From contig JAJRYD010000029.1 of the NCBI GenBank assembly GCA_024275955.1, forward strand, positions 44,117 to 108,116: a stretch of 64,000 nucleotides of DNA. Reading direction: 5' to 3'. Numbering within the stretch: the stretch's first letter is position 1; every line of letters starts with the position of its first letter. This document shows positions 53,888 to 63,893 of the stretch, piece by piece. This stretch comes from Nitrospirota bacterium. Lineage in GTDB: Bacteria > Nitrospinota_A > UBA7883 > JACRGQ01. The position numbers and the translations under genes were made by a program. The notes under the pieces were generated by a model. That model was not told the DNA's origin, did not search any database, and was given only the letters and a program-made list of their open reading frames with translations.

Positions 53888-55225
53888 ATGTTTAAAAAAA
53901 TCCTTGTTGCTAATCGCGGTGAAGTGGCTATGCGCATTATCCGGGCCTGTAAGGAGCTCGGAATCGACACCGTCGTAGCACATTCAGAAGCCGACGCAGA
54001 CTCTCTGCCTGTCAGGTTTGCCGAGCTGTCGGTATGTATAGGCCCAAAGCAGGCGGATAAAAGCTACCTCAATATACCAGCGATAATTTCTGCCGCCGAA
54101 GTTACCGGTTGCGACGCTATACATCCCGGTTACGGTTTTTTATCGGAGAACGCTGGTTTTGCGGAGATATGCGAATCGTGCGAGATGACCTTTATCGGCC
54201 CCTCCGTCAAGCATATAAAAATGATGGGCGACAAAATACAGGCACGGCAAACGGCGATAAAGGCTGGAGTGCCGGTTGTTCCTGGTAGTGACGGCCCCCT
54301 AAAAGAAAAAGATGAAATAATAGCAATCGCTAAAAAAGTAGGCTTTCCGGTGATGCTAAAAGCGTCGGCTGGCGGTGGCGGACGTGGCATGAGAATGGTA
54401 GAGAATGAAAGTGAGTTACTGTCTACGTTAAAAATTGTGCAGACAGAGGCTCAGGCGGCGTTCGGCAGTGATGTTATTTATCTTGAAAAGTTTATCACCC
54501 AGCCGCGTCATATAGAAGTGCAGTTGCTTGGCGATAAACATGGCAATATAGTTCACCTTTTCGAGAGGGATTGTTCGGTCCAACGCCGTCACCAAAAGCT
54601 GATAGAAGAAGCTCCGTCCGGCACGCTTGACGAAGATGTTCGCAGGAAGATGGGCGAAACCTCCGTCGCGCTTGCAAAGCATATCGGCTACTATTCAGCT
54701 GGTACCGTCGAGTTTCTTTTAGACGGTGATACAGATTTCTACTTTATGGAGATGAACACAAGGCTTCAGGTAGAACACCCCGTGACTGAAATGATTACCG
54801 GCATTGATATTCTAAAGGAGCAGATTAAAATCGCGGCGGGGGAGAAAATGCCGTTTTCGCAGGAAGATATCGGTATAAACGGCCATAGTATCGAATGCAG
54901 AATTAACGCGGAAGACCCGGAAAAATTTCTCCCTTCCGTGGGGAAAATACACGAAGTCTACTTCCCGGGCGGGCCTGGCGTTAGGGTTGATACCGCTCTT
55001 TTCGCAGGGTTCGAGGTAACACCATACTACGATTCTCTTATCGCTAAAGTAATCGTCCATTCGCCAAACAGGGAAGAAGCGATTATAAGAATGAAGCGCG
55101 CGCTGGGCGAGTTTCATATCACCGATATAAAAACAACCATTCCTATTTTATCCAGCATTCTCGATTCCGAGCAGTTTCATGGCGGAAAGGTTACCACTAG
55201 GTTTCTGGAAGACTTTATGAAATGA
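53888..55225 (+). CDS. accC: Biotin carboxylase subunit of acetyl-CoA carboxylase
   Basis: 445 residues. ATP-grasp enzyme: start I-L-V-A-N-R-G-E-V-A-M-R, glycine loop K-A-S-A-G-G-G-G-R-G-M, E-R-D-C-S-V-Q-R-R-H-Q-K and M-E-M-N-T-R-L-Q-V-E-H-P-V-T-E catalytic stretch. Complete. Its last codons overlap the start of the symporter gene by ATGA. Confidence 0.98.
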   Translation: MFKKILVANRGEVAMRIIRACKELGIDTVVAHSEADADSLPVRFAELSVCIGPKQADKSYLNIPAIISAAEVTGCDAIHPGYGFLSENAGFAEICESCEMTFIGPSVKHIKMMGDKIQARQTAIKAGVPVVPGSDGPLKEKDEIIAIAKKVGFPVMLKASAGGGGRGMRMVENESELLSTLKIVQTEAQAAFGSDVIYLEKFITQPRHIEVQLLGDKHGNIVHLFERDCSVQRRHQKLIEEAPSGTLDEDVRRKMGETSVALAKHIGYYSAGTVEFLLDGDTDFYFMEMNTRLQVEHPVTEMITGIDILKEQIKIAAGEKMPFSQEDIGINGHSIECRINAEDPEKFLPSVGKIHEVYFPGGPGVRVDTALFAGFEVTPYYDSLIAKVIVHSPNREEAIIRMKRALGEFHITDIKTTIPILSSILDSEQFHGGKVTTRFLEDFMK

Positions 55226-56712
55226 GCGGCAGGAAGGCTACCAGTAGAGAGTTTTTTTCGTCTCGCTGGGGTCTGCTTGCGGCATCGCTTGGCTGTGCCA
55301 TCGGTGTCGGCAATATCTGGAGGTTTCCACGGCTTGCCGCGGAGTACGGCGGCGGTTCCTTCATTATAATCTGGCTTATATTCCTTTTCGTGTGGTCTAT
55401 ACCACTTATCATTGCCGAATACACATTAGGCAGAAAAATGCGCTTAGGGCTTGTAGGAACCTTTGCCAAGTTTGGAGAGAAAAACCGCGCGTGGATGGGC
55501 GCCTTCATAGCTCTTGTCGCTACCGCCGTTCTTTTTTACTACTCGGTTATAGCGGGGTGGTGTTTTTACTATTTTTTCCAGTCGCTTGGCGGCGGAGTTG
55601 CCGGCTTGGAAAGCGGAGATGCCAAACAGTTTTTTCTCGATTTTGCGGCAAACCCCGTCAATGGCCTTTCTTACATGATTATTCCTCTGCTTATTTGCGG
55701 CGGAATTATTTTTGCGAAAGGCGTTCATGGGATAGAGCAGATGAACAAGTTCATGATTCCCTCGCTTTTTGTGCTTCTCATAATTACCGCCGGATATGCC
55801 TGCGCTATGCCGGGAGCTATGCGGGGCATCGGCTACCTGCTTATCCCTAAGTGGGAACAGTTTTTAAATTACGAAACATGGATAATGGCGCTTGGGCAGT
55901 CGGCATGGTCTACTGGTGCTGGTTTCGGGCTTTTTCTTACCTATGCCGTTTATGTTAAAGAAGAAGAAAATATAGTAGCCAACTCGATACTCACAGGAAT
56001 AGGAAACAACATAGCATCCATAATAGCGGCGCTAGCGATAATACCTACCATATACGCTTTCATGCCGCCGGAAGATGCGGCGACCGTTCTTAAGTCAGGC
56101 TCGGTAGGGCTTACATTTTTTACATTGCCGGAGCTTTTCGCGCAGATGCCGATGGGGAGTGTGATAGGCCCGCTCTTTTTCCTTACGCTGATATTCGCCG
56201 CACTCAGCTCAATGATATCACTGATGGAACTGCCGACAAGAGTGTTGATGGACTTTCATCTGCCGAGAAAAAAAGCTGTGGTAATCGTAGTAGCTACCGC
56301 TATAGCTCTCGGGTTTCCCTCCGCGTACAGTCTCGACTTTCTCGACAATCAGGATTTCGTTTGGGGGCAGGGGCTTATAATCTCCGGTTTTCTATTTGCT
56401 TTTTTAATTATCAGTTACGGTGTAACACGGTTCCGCGAACAGCTACTCGATGTCGCTAAACGGTTTCGTGTGGGAGGTTGGTTCGACTTAGCTATCAAAT
56501 ATGTCATACCTGTCGAGTTCGCGCTGTTGATGCTCTGGTGGTTTGTCGGGGCTATCGGCGAAGAAGCAGACTGGTACGATATTTTTGCCGTCAAAAGTCT
56601 TGGCACTTGCCTTTTTCAGTGGGGTCTTGCCGCTTTTGTCTTTTACCTGCTAAACGATTTTATGAAACGAAAGCTTCACGCATCGGCAGAACCTTCCGAT
56701 CATAATTTCTGA
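55222..56712 (+). CDS. Sodium:neurotransmitter symporter-family transporter (SNF/NSS)
   Basis: 496 residues, about 12 helices. LeuT-like: N-terminal W-G-L-L-A-A-S-L-G-C-A-I-G-V-G-N-I-W-R-F-P (with the Na+/substrate-site glycines) and S-L-G-G-G-V, then Q-S-A-W-S-T-G-A-G-F-G in helix 6. It imports an amino acid with sodium. Substrate not decidable. Overlaps accC, so translation is coupled. Confidence 0.93.
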   Translation: MSGRKATSREFFSSRWGLLAASLGCAIGVGNIWRFPRLAAEYGGGSFIIIWLIFLFVWSIPLIIAEYTLGRKMRLGLVGTFAKFGEKNRAWMGAFIALVATAVLFYYSVIAGWCFYYFFQSLGGGVAGLESGDAKQFFLDFAANPVNGLSYMIIPLLICGGIIFAKGVHGIEQMNKFMIPSLFVLLIITAGYACAMPGAMRGIGYLLIPKWEQFLNYETWIMALGQSAWSTGAGFGLFLTYAVYVKEEENIVANSILTGIGNNIASIIAALAIIPTIYAFMPPEDAATVLKSGSVGLTFFTLPELFAQMPMGSVIGPLFFLTLIFAALSSMISLMELPTRVLMDFHLPRKKAVVIVVATAIALGFPSAYSLDFLDNQDFVWGQGLIISGFLFAFLIISYGVTRFREQLLDVAKRFRVGGWFDLAIKYVIPVEFALLMLWWFVGAIGEEADWYDIFAVKSLGTCLFQWGLAAFVFYLLNDFMKRKLHASAEPSDHNF

Positions 56713-56935
56713 TTCCTGTTTTCGTAATAGGCTTGGCGCATGTCGCGCCTGTTATGCCGGTTTTCTCCGTTCTACCCCTCGGTGCCGTGTAATAAACGTC
56801 TCCCGAAGGTGGTAGCGGTGCTATTAGCTAAAGTTCAGAAGTTTTCAAAGATATTATTATCCGTCTGTGAGGGCTGGTTCTACGCCTATATAGTGGTGTA
56901 GAATACCTGCTTTCTGTATATTACGAGGAGGGTCG

Positions 56936-58189
56936 ATGCATCATTTTGATTATAAGGACGGTATCCTGCATTGCGAGGATGTCTCACTCGAAAAGATTGC
57001 CGAGGAGGTCGGCACACCGTTCTACTGCTACAGCCAGGCGACACTTTCGCGGCATTTTAGAGTATTTGATGACGCATTTAAAGATATCGACCATCTTGTC
57101 TGTTTTGCTGTAAAGGCGAACTCCAACCTTGCTATAGTCAACGAGCTTGTAAAGGCCGGCTCCGGCTGTGATACCGTTTCGGCAGGGGAGATTTTCCGCG
57201 CTTTAAAGGCAGGGTGCGATCCAAAAAAGATAGTCTACGCCGGAGTAGGCAAGACAGAAAGCGAGATCGAATATGCCCTAAAAAGCGGCGTGCTTATGTT
57301 CAATGTCGAATCTTCGCAGGAACTTTTTGCGATAGACTCTGTCGCGGCGAGGCTCAACACAAAAGCTAGAGTAGCCTTAAGGATAAACCCCGACGTAGAC
57401 CCACAAACACATCCGTACATCTCTACAGGTTTAAAGGAGAACAAGTTCGGCTTCAATATCAACACGGCGATAGACGAATACCGGCTCGCGGCAAAGATGG
57501 ACAATCTCGAGATTGTCGGCGTGCATCAGCATATAGGTAGCCAGATAACTATGATAAGCCCGTTCGTCGACGCTCTTTCACGGCTTCTTGAATTTGTTGT
57601 AAAACTAAAGGACGATGGAATTAACATTAAGTATATAAACCTCGGCGGTGGGCTGGGCATCACTTACAAAGACGAATCGCCCCCTCTTCCAGCGGAGCTG
57701 GCAAAAGAGATAGTACCGCTTTTAAAAGATAGCGGCTGTACTATTGTTTTTGAGCCGGGCAGAATGATTGTCGGCAACGCCGGGGTTATGGTCTCCCGCA
57801 TCATCTACACAAAGAAAAACGAAGGGAAGACGTTTTACATTGCCGATGCCGGCATGAACGATCTTGTCCGCCCATCTCTATATAACGCGCATCAGGCTAT
57901 ACAGCCTGTTTCGCAGAGTGCCGCCCAAAGAAAAAAAGTAGAGGCCGACGTGGTAGGCCCGATATGCGAGAGCGGGGACTTTCTGGCCAAAGATAGGGTA
58001 TTGCCGGAGTTTAAAAAGGGAGAGCTTTTTGCCGTTATGAGCTCCGGAGCTTACGGGTTTACTATGTCTTCCAACTACAATTCCCGCAGGCGTGTGCCGG
58101 AAATCTTCGTAAAAGGAGACAGGTACGATATAATACGCGAGAGGGAAAGTATGGAAGATCTTATTCGCGGCGAAAAGATACCTGTATAG
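56936..58189 (+). CDS. lysA: Diaminopimelate decarboxylase
   Basis: 417 residues. PLP enzyme of fold III converting meso-diaminopimelate to lysine. Pyridoxal lysine in F-A-V-K-A-N-S-N, phosphate loop G-G-G-L-G-I, E-P-G-R and C-E-S-G-D-F segments are present. GAGGAGGG precedes the ATG. Followed six bases later by dapF, so the last two steps of the pathway are co-transcribed. Confidence 0.97.
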   Translation: MHHFDYKDGILHCEDVSLEKIAEEVGTPFYCYSQATLSRHFRVFDDAFKDIDHLVCFAVKANSNLAIVNELVKAGSGCDTVSAGEIFRALKAGCDPKKIVYAGVGKTESEIEYALKSGVLMFNVESSQELFAIDSVAARLNTKARVALRINPDVDPQTHPYISTGLKENKFGFNINTAIDEYRLAAKMDNLEIVGVHQHIGSQITMISPFVDALSRLLEFVVKLKDDGINIKYINLGGGLGITYKDESPPLPAELAKEIVPLLKDSGCTIVFEPGRMIVGNAGVMVSRIIYTKKNEGKTFYIADAGMNDLVRPSLYNAHQAIQPVSQSAAQRKKVEADVVGPICESGDFLAKDRVLPEFKKGELFAVMSSGAYGFTMSSNYNSRRRVPEIFVKGDRYDIIRERESMEDLIRGEKIPV

Positions 58190-58195
58190 CTAAAA

Positions 58196-59026
58196 ATGGC
58201 AAAGAGGTTAAACTTCTCCAAATGGCATGGGCATGGCAACGATTTTATAATAATCGACGATCGCGCCAACAGGTTTACTTTTAGTAAAAAACTTGTGGCA
58301 CAGCTTGGCGACCGCAACTTTGGAATAGGGTGCGACCAGTTTATGGTGATACGCAACTCCAAAAAAGCCGATTTTAAAATGGAGCTTTACAATCAAGACG
58401 GCGGAAAAGCGGAGATGTGCGGCAACGGTATACGTTGCTTTGCCGTTTACCTTTATTCACGAAAAATTACGCGCAAAAAACTGCTGGAGATTGAAACCGG
58501 AGCTGGGATAATACGTCCAAAGATAAAGAGTGACGGAACGGTAGAGGTCGACATGGGTACGCCGATACTAGAAGGGCGGAAAATACCTGTGGCACGCGAT
58601 GGGCTTATAGTAAACCAGCCCCTAAAAATAGGAGCAGGCAGGTTTAGCTTTACCGCCGTTTCTATGGGAAACCCGCACGCGGTTATTTTTGGACATACGC
58701 TGGATGAGGCCGAGTTTCAAAAATACGGCCCGGCAATAGAAAGCCATCCGCTTTTTCCAAAAAGGATAAATGTAGAGTTCGTCCATCTTATAAGCCGCAA
58801 AAAGGTGAGGGCGAAAGTATGGGAACGCGGCGCAGGGCCTACTCTTGCCTGCGGTACAGGCGCGTGCGCCATAGCGGTGGCAGGTGTGCTTAACGGCCTT
58901 ACCGACAGGAAGGTTACCGTCGTGCTTCCCGGCGGAAGCTTAAAAATAGAATGGAGAGAAGATAGCAACAGAGTTTTTATGACAGGCCCCGCTACGGAAG
59001 TTTTTAACGGAACGCTGAAGGTCTAG
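58196..59026 (+). CDS. dapF: Diaminopimelate epimerase
   Basis: 276 residues. Catalytic cysteines: Cys in E-M-C-G-N-G-I-R and the second in L-A-C-G-T-G-A-C-A. K-W-H-G-H-G-N-D-F near the start is the usual N-terminal block. Converts LL- to meso-diaminopimelate for peptidoglycan and lysine. Confidence 0.97.
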   Translation: MAKRLNFSKWHGHGNDFIIIDDRANRFTFSKKLVAQLGDRNFGIGCDQFMVIRNSKKADFKMELYNQDGGKAEMCGNGIRCFAVYLYSRKITRKKLLEIETGAGIIRPKIKSDGTVEVDMGTPILEGRKIPVARDGLIVNQPLKIGAGRFSFTAVSMGNPHAVIFGHTLDEAEFQKYGPAIESHPLFPKRINVEFVHLISRKKVRAKVWERGAGPTLACGTGACAIAVAGVLNGLTDRKVTVVLPGGSLKIEWREDSNRVFMTGPATEVFNGTLKV

Positions 59027-59032
59027 AACAGC

Positions 59033-60511
59033 TTATCGCTTTAAGTCCGGCGACATCTTTTCCTTGATGTCGTACCGCTTCAAAAGCTCGGCCTCGCTTT
59101 CCTTTACCGCCTTGTTATCTAGGATACTCTGCGTGCCGTCTTTAGTTTCTATTCGGGTAAACTTGCCGCTACTGTTCTCTAGCGCTGTTACCAGCTCCAG
59201 CATGTCGCCAATCTCGATGCCGTTTACTTTGCTCACCAGCAGGTCGGCCTTTTTGTGGTAGCCGATATTAACTTTGTGCGCAAGCACACTGCCTATGATT
59301 ACCAGCTCCCTTGTTTTTTCCGTAGGGTACTGGCTTTCCTCGGTAGCTCTTAAGTATGGCGGCGCCTTTAGGTAATACCATTTTCTGCCGCGTTCCATAA
59401 GGTAGTTTTTGGTAAGTGGCATTAGGATAAGGCCCCCAAAAATGTAGTAGCTTGGCTTTTTGTCGTGAACTTTTGGTATCAGCTGTACGTTCGGCTTGAG
59501 TGGCATAGAAATATCAATCTTCTTTTTATCTCGTATTACGCCAAACTTAAGCGTCTCCCCCAGATAATGGCTACGCACAAGATAGGTCGCCGCGAGCCTT
59601 ATATCTTTGTTTAGTTTTATCGTGCCGTCGTTAGCGGTAGATATGCCGTCTACCTCCACTATTACATCGTCTTTTTGTATAAAGCCGTAAGCCGAACTGC
59701 CAAAGGAAACGTGGTGGACAAGTAGCCCTGCCTCTCCATTTTTCAGACCATAGTATTTTCTTAGCGATTCGCTTTCCATCCCTTGCGCGAAAATGCCGCT
59801 ATCGGGGAATCCGTCGTAACTGCCGTCTTCCACATCTTTTAGAAAATGTTTTATTATCGGAGTAGGGATTATATAGCCGATGTTGTTGCTCGACTGTATT
59901 CCCTGCATTACAATTCCGATAATTTTTCCTTTCTCTAAAGCAGGGCCTCCGCTGTTGCCGGGGTTTATAGCTGCGTCTATCTGCACGCCAAGAAGGTCGT
60001 AACTGCTGTGCGTATATTCCATCTGTTCTATACGGGAGACGATCCCTTTGGTAATAGATATCTCGTTGCCGCCCATCGGGAACCCGAATACCGAAACCTC
60101 GTCCTGTAGTTTAGGCAGTTTGCCTAGGTTTAACGCTTTCGTTTCGTCAAAGAACGACAGGTTGTCAATCTTCAATATCGCAAGGTCGCACTGATGACCG
60201 ATTTTTTCTATCCGCGCCGTATACCTTTGCGGGTCGTTCGCTTTTTTAACCTGTATGAAAACCGAATCGCTAACTACATGGGCGTTTGTAAGTATCCGGT
60301 TTCCACTGATTATTACTCCTGTGCCTGTCGCGCTTTTTTGCATTTTGTACTGCCACGGAGTCGAAAAGCTCGGCGCTCTTGATATCGAGAAAATCTTCAC
60401 GACAGACCTGTTTATAGTGTCGAGTTTGGTTTTCGCATGCGAGGCCGCCGGAGCCGACAAAACAAAAAGCAGGCCAGCGATGACGGCGATAGTAGATTGT
60501 TTAATAGACAT
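59033..60511 (-). CDS. HtrA-like periplasmic serine protease with PDZ regions
   Basis: 492 residues from ATG 60511; an in-frame start at 60646 would add a basic leader without merit. Signal peptide (V-I-A-G-L-L-F-V-L-S-A-P-A-A-S-H-A). Trypsin-like domain with the triad His in L-T-N-A-H-V-V, Asp in C-D-L-A-I-L-K, Ser in N-P-G-N-S-G-G-P. PDZ-like modules follow (G-L-L-V-H-H-V-S-F-G-S-S-A), with a C-terminal part unlike DegP. Likely protein quality control in the periplasm. Lies 11 bases after pepA on the same strand. Confidence 0.88.
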   Translation of the reverse strand: MSIKQSTIAVIAGLLFVLSAPAASHAKTKLDTINRSVVKIFSISRAPSFSTPWQYKMQKSATGTGVIISGNRILTNAHVVSDSVFIQVKKANDPQRYTARIEKIGHQCDLAILKIDNLSFFDETKALNLGKLPKLQDEVSVFGFPMGGNEISITKGIVSRIEQMEYTHSSYDLLGVQIDAAINPGNSGGPALEKGKIIGIVMQGIQSSNNIGYIIPTPIIKHFLKDVEDGSYDGFPDSGIFAQGMESESLRKYYGLKNGEAGLLVHHVSFGSSAYGFIQKDDVIVEVDGISTANDGTIKLNKDIRLAATYLVRSHYLGETLKFGVIRDKKKIDISMPLKPNVQLIPKVHDKKPSYYIFGGLILMPLTKNYLMERGRKWYYLKAPPYLRATEESQYPTEKTRELVIIGSVLAHKVNIGYHKKADLLVSKVNGIEIGDMLELVTALENSSGKFTRIETKDGTQSILDNKAVKESEAELLKRYDIKEKMSPDLKR

Positions 60512-60522
60512 CTGTGCCGGCG

Positions 60523-62022
60523 CTATCTGTTTTTTTGCAAAAAGTCTAACAACAGCCTTACCCCTACGCCGGTTCCGCCGGAGGAGTTGTATGGGGTTGT
60601 CGGTTTCGCGCTGTCTGCCGTGCCTGCTATATCTAGGTGTACCCACGGGTAGTCTGTAAATTTTTTGAGAAACGCGGCGGCAGTTATAGAGCCTGCGTAC
60701 CTTCCGCCGATATTTTGCATATCGGCTATTTTACTTTTAATCATATTTTCATACTCTTCCCATAGAGGAAACTGCCAGCATCTCTCGCCTGTGCGTCTGC
60801 CCGATTCCAGCACGGAGTCGGCCAGCTTCTGGTCGTTAGAAAATAAGCCTGTGGCGTAGCTTCCAAGCGCTACCATTATCGCGCCTGTAAGAGTCGCTAG
60901 GTCTATCACCTTTGCAGGTTTGTACTTTTGCGCGTATACCAGCGCGTCGGCAAGTATCAAACGGCCTTCGGCATCGGTATTGAGTACTTCGATTGTCTGT
61001 CCGTCGGATGCTTTAATTACATCGCCAGGTTTATTTGCTTTTCCACCCGGCATATTTTCTGTCAATGGCACAAGCCCTACGATATTTTTCTTGGTTTTTA
61101 AAAGCCCTGTGGAGAGCATAGTTCCTATAACAGCCGCGCCGCCGCTCATGTCAAACTTCATCGCTTCCATACCGCCAGCAGGCTTTAAAGATATACCGCC
61201 GGTATCGAACGTAAGCCCCTTGCCGACTAAGACAATAGGCTTTTGCGATTTTGGGCCTTTCATATGCTCCATGATGAGAAACTTTGGTTCTTCCGCGCTT
61301 CCCTTTGCTACGGCCCAAAACGAACCCATATTCAGCTTTAGTATCTGTTGCTTGCCTAGAACCTTACACTTTACCCCTGCTTTTTGTAAATGTTTTCTCG
61401 CCTGATTTGCTACGAACGCAGGCGTTGCGATATTGCCCGGATGGTTTTGCAAATCGCGCGCGAGGAAAACACCTCTGGCCGTTTTTTCTGCCGTGGTTAT
61501 CGCTTTTTTAACTTTAATGCTCTCTTTCTTTTGCGAAAATATTATCGCTATAGCTTTCTTTTTTGTGTTGTCAGATTTTTTCTTTTTCTTGTAGGCGGTA
61601 AATGAATATCCAGAAAGAATCAAACCTTCCGCCGCCGCCTGTGCAAGCTCGGCAATTCCTATATTTTTGGAAGGAAGGTGTTCAATCGAAAGGCCTATGC
61701 TTTTCGCGCTTCGAGATTTAGCGGCCGCTATAGCCTTAGCCGAAGCTTGCCGTAGAACTTCTGCCGAGAAATTTCTGTCCTTGCCGAGGCCTACGACGAT
61801 TACGGTTTCGGCTTTCAGCTTTTGGAGGGTGTCTATAGCTCTTACCGACAGTTTTTTGGCCGTGAACTCTTTTTTGCTTAAAAGGGAGGTTATCTTTTTG
61901 CCAAGTTTCGTGTCGACCGTCTTGTAATGTGTGTCGTTTTTTTTGTCTTCAAAGAGGAATATGACGATTGCGTCGGTTTTAAGTTTTTCAACTGATTCTG
62001 GTTTTAGCTTGATGTTTGCCAT
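60523..62022 (-). CDS. pepA: Leucyl aminopeptidase (M17)
   Basis: 499 residues from ATG 62022, chosen because the frame upstream (to 62277) has no family similarity. Zinc ligands and catalytic residues: V-G-K-G-L-T-F-D-T-G-G-I, K-x-D-M-S-G-G-A-A, N-T-D-A-E-G-R-L-I-L-A-D-A, and G-A-I-M-V-A-L-G near the end. N-terminal domain is typical PepA. Cleaves N-terminal residues from peptides in the cytosol. Upstream gene of the pepA-htrA pair. Confidence 0.96.
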   Translation of the reverse strand: MANIKLKPESVEKLKTDAIVIFLFEDKKNDTHYKTVDTKLGKKITSLLSKKEFTAKKLSVRAIDTLQKLKAETVIVVGLGKDRNFSAEVLRQASAKAIAAAKSRSAKSIGLSIEHLPSKNIGIAELAQAAAEGLILSGYSFTAYKKKKKSDNTKKKAIAIIFSQKKESIKVKKAITTAEKTARGVFLARDLQNHPGNIATPAFVANQARKHLQKAGVKCKVLGKQQILKLNMGSFWAVAKGSAEEPKFLIMEHMKGPKSQKPIVLVGKGLTFDTGGISLKPAGGMEAMKFDMSGGAAVIGTMLSTGLLKTKKNIVGLVPLTENMPGGKANKPGDVIKASDGQTIEVLNTDAEGRLILADALVYAQKYKPAKVIDLATLTGAIMVALGSYATGLFSNDQKLADSVLESGRRTGERCWQFPLWEEYENMIKSKIADMQNIGGRYAGSITAAAFLKKFTDYPWVHLDIAGTADSAKPTTPYNSSGGTGVGVRLLLDFLQKNR

Positions 62023-62116
62023 AAGGCCCGCTTCTCCAATATAATCACAGTTTCTTAATATTTGATGGTTTCTAATTAACATCGACAGTATAGTATATCT
62101 GAAAGGAAAACAGAAA

Positions 62117-62632
62117 ATGTCTATACGCTTTATTAAAGTTTTAACGCTTTCCTCCCTGCTGTTGTCGACCGCAGTTTCCAGTGCCGTTGCAGATGAATGG
62201 AGGAACTTTAGTGCCGTTGTCATCGAGTATACTCCTGGTAAAGCTACGGAGCTTAAAAGGTCGTCTTTTAAAAGCAAGGTCTCTGTCTTTGAGCAGGGTG
62301 CTGTAAAAGTTATTCAGATAAAAAACTTTATCAGTGGAAAAAGAAAGCACGATGCCCTTATAAAGATCGCCATTTCGTCCAACTCGATGGGCAGTATAAT
62401 TTACGATTCGCAAAATAAGCCGATAGCCGAATATGGCAATGGGAAGATTGTAAGCGACACTCATTATATGTTTGAGCAGGAGTTAAAAGACGGCGTTACA
62501 GTAGGCAGGTGGTTTATAGAAGAAGACTATATTATGAGTGATATCTCGTATATGGATAAGGAAGGCAACCTCTTGTACAAGGAAACAGTTATATACATAG
62601 CCAAACGGCCAAAGAAGAAAAAGCGGAAGTAG
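62117..62632 (+). CDS. Secreted protein of unknown function
   Basis: 171 residues with a Sec signal (L-S-S-L-L-L-S-T-A-V-S-S-A-V-A-D). The mature part is mostly beta-strand-like, basic at the end (R-P-K-K-K-K-R-K). No recognised family. Divergent from pepA. Confidence 0.65.
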   Translation: MSIRFIKVLTLSSLLLSTAVSSAVADEWRNFSAVVIEYTPGKATELKRSSFKSKVSVFEQGAVKVIQIKNFISGKRKHDALIKIAISSNSMGSIIYDSQNKPIAEYGNGKIVSDTHYMFEQELKDGVTVGRWFIEEDYIMSDISYMDKEGNLLYKETVIYIAKRPKKKKRK

Positions 62633-62758
62633 TACCAATTTTCAAATCTATCAGCTTGCGCTCCATTTTCTCTTTGCATGTTTTATAAACGAAGTTTTTT
62701 GACAAAAATATATTAGAATCATTGCCATGTAGGAGTCTGTGGTGGAGAATAGTTATTA

Positions 62759-63460
62759 ATGTCAAAATCGCTTAAAGAGCTTTTAGCCGAACATCTTGAA
62801 ACCTATACCATCGCTAAAAACCCGATTAATCCCGAAATTTTTGGGGAGATACCTTTCTTCAACGAACTGTTCCCCAAAGATGTTTGGCCGCTACTGGTCA
62901 AGATGGGGGGGAACGATGGTATAGCCTATATAGAGCTGAAAAAAATCGCTCCCCGGACACGCATCATTCAAAAAGGGGTATTCGACATGATGGTCTATTG
63001 GCTGATAGACGGAGAGGCCGACGTAATGGCGACAATAGGCAAAAGAAAAACAATCGTAAAAAAATATAATGAACAGGGGCATTGTTTTGGGGAGATGGCA
63101 ATAATAGACGAGAACGAACGCACGGCAGATGTCTATACATGCTCCGATAAAGGAGCAACCATCCTTGAGATAGATTGGTCGATTACAGGCAGAGTTGCCG
63201 AGCTTGAAAAAAGGTTTAATAAGCTTTTGCTTAAAACAGTAAGCAAAAAACTGCAGGATAGCTATGCGCTAACCAAAAAAGCTTATCTTGCATTGATAAA
63301 TATGAAGAATGCTTCCGATGCGCAGTTGGTGGAAATTGCCGAACTGCGCGCGAAACTCGAAAATCATGGCGTTGATGCCGGGGAGCAGACTTCGATGGAT
63401 CTTACAGGCGAAATTACCGCTATTACAGATGAGATAACTTCCAGAATAGGCCAGCCGTAA
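62759..63460 (+). CDS. Cyclic nucleotide-binding-like domain protein without DNA-binding domain
   Basis: 233 residues. Residues 60-155 follow the CRP/cNMP-binding fold: I-I-Q-K-G-V-F-D, Y-W-L-I-D-G-E-A-D-V, then the phosphate-binding-cassette-like H-C-F-G-E-M-A-I-I-D-E-N-E-R-T-A-D-V. A helical C-terminal part carries no helix-turn-helix. So it may be a cyclic-di-GMP or cAMP-responsive adaptor rather than a transcription factor. Ligand unknown. Confidence 0.75.
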   Translation: MSKSLKELLAEHLETYTIAKNPINPEIFGEIPFFNELFPKDVWPLLVKMGGNDGIAYIELKKIAPRTRIIQKGVFDMMVYWLIDGEADVMATIGKRKTIVKKYNEQGHCFGEMAIIDENERTADVYTCSDKGATILEIDWSITGRVAELEKRFNKLLLKTVSKKLQDSYALTKKAYLALINMKNASDAQLVEIAELRAKLENHGVDAGEQTSMDLTGEITAITDEITSRIGQP

Positions 63461-63853
63461 TGATAAGAATTTAAGTTAGGAAACAGCAGGCGTGCTTATA
63501 ACCAGAGAGCTTTGCGCACTGCCTTGAGTTTGGGCTATAGGCTTGGGGGAGAGAGCTTATGTATTGGCGGTAGGTTGCCGGCAATATAGAGTCTGCGATT
63601 CTCGCCTTCATGCGAACAGCTACTCAAAAACCTGAGCTTAGGGAGAGGCTTAATGTCGAAACATCTGCCGGTAAGCTGAGCAATCTCTTTTACGGCAAGC
63701 AAATACCAGTTGTCCTATTTCGCCAGAATAGACGGTTATAGAGCTGTACACTTTCTGAGCAGAGGCAGAGCTTGCCGTACTCGACGACGAATATGCGAAA
63801 TATGGCGGATTTTTTTGGGGCATATTGGCCAGTCGATAAGTTAACTTGTAATT

Positions 63854-63873
63854 CCTCGTAGCTTGCTGCGGGG
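63854..63873. repeat. REP-like palindrome
   Basis: CCTCGTAGC and GCTGCGGGG form a 9-bp stem with wobble pairs around TT. This sequence style (CCTCGTAGCTTGCTGCGGGG) recalls the REP hairpins linked to Y1 REP-associated tyrosine transposases. No such transposase is in view. Confidence 0.55.
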
Positions 63874-63879
63874 TGAGAT

Positions 63880-63893
63880 TCCTTATATAAGGA
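63880..63893. repeat. Perfect palindrome next to the REP-like hairpin
   Basis: TCCTTATATAAGGA, fully self-complementary, six bases after the REP-like hairpin. Possibly part of the same mobile hairpin unit. Confidence 0.4.

Noticed and set aside
56713-56935. Lysine riboswitch upstream of lysA
   Set aside because: I could not find the conserved lysine-riboswitch core or an obvious expression platform; the 223 bases only show a weak hairpin after the symporter gene.
62699-62719. TTGACA with TAGAAT before the cNMP-binding gene
   Set aside because: Spacing of nine bases is far too short for a sigma-70 promoter.
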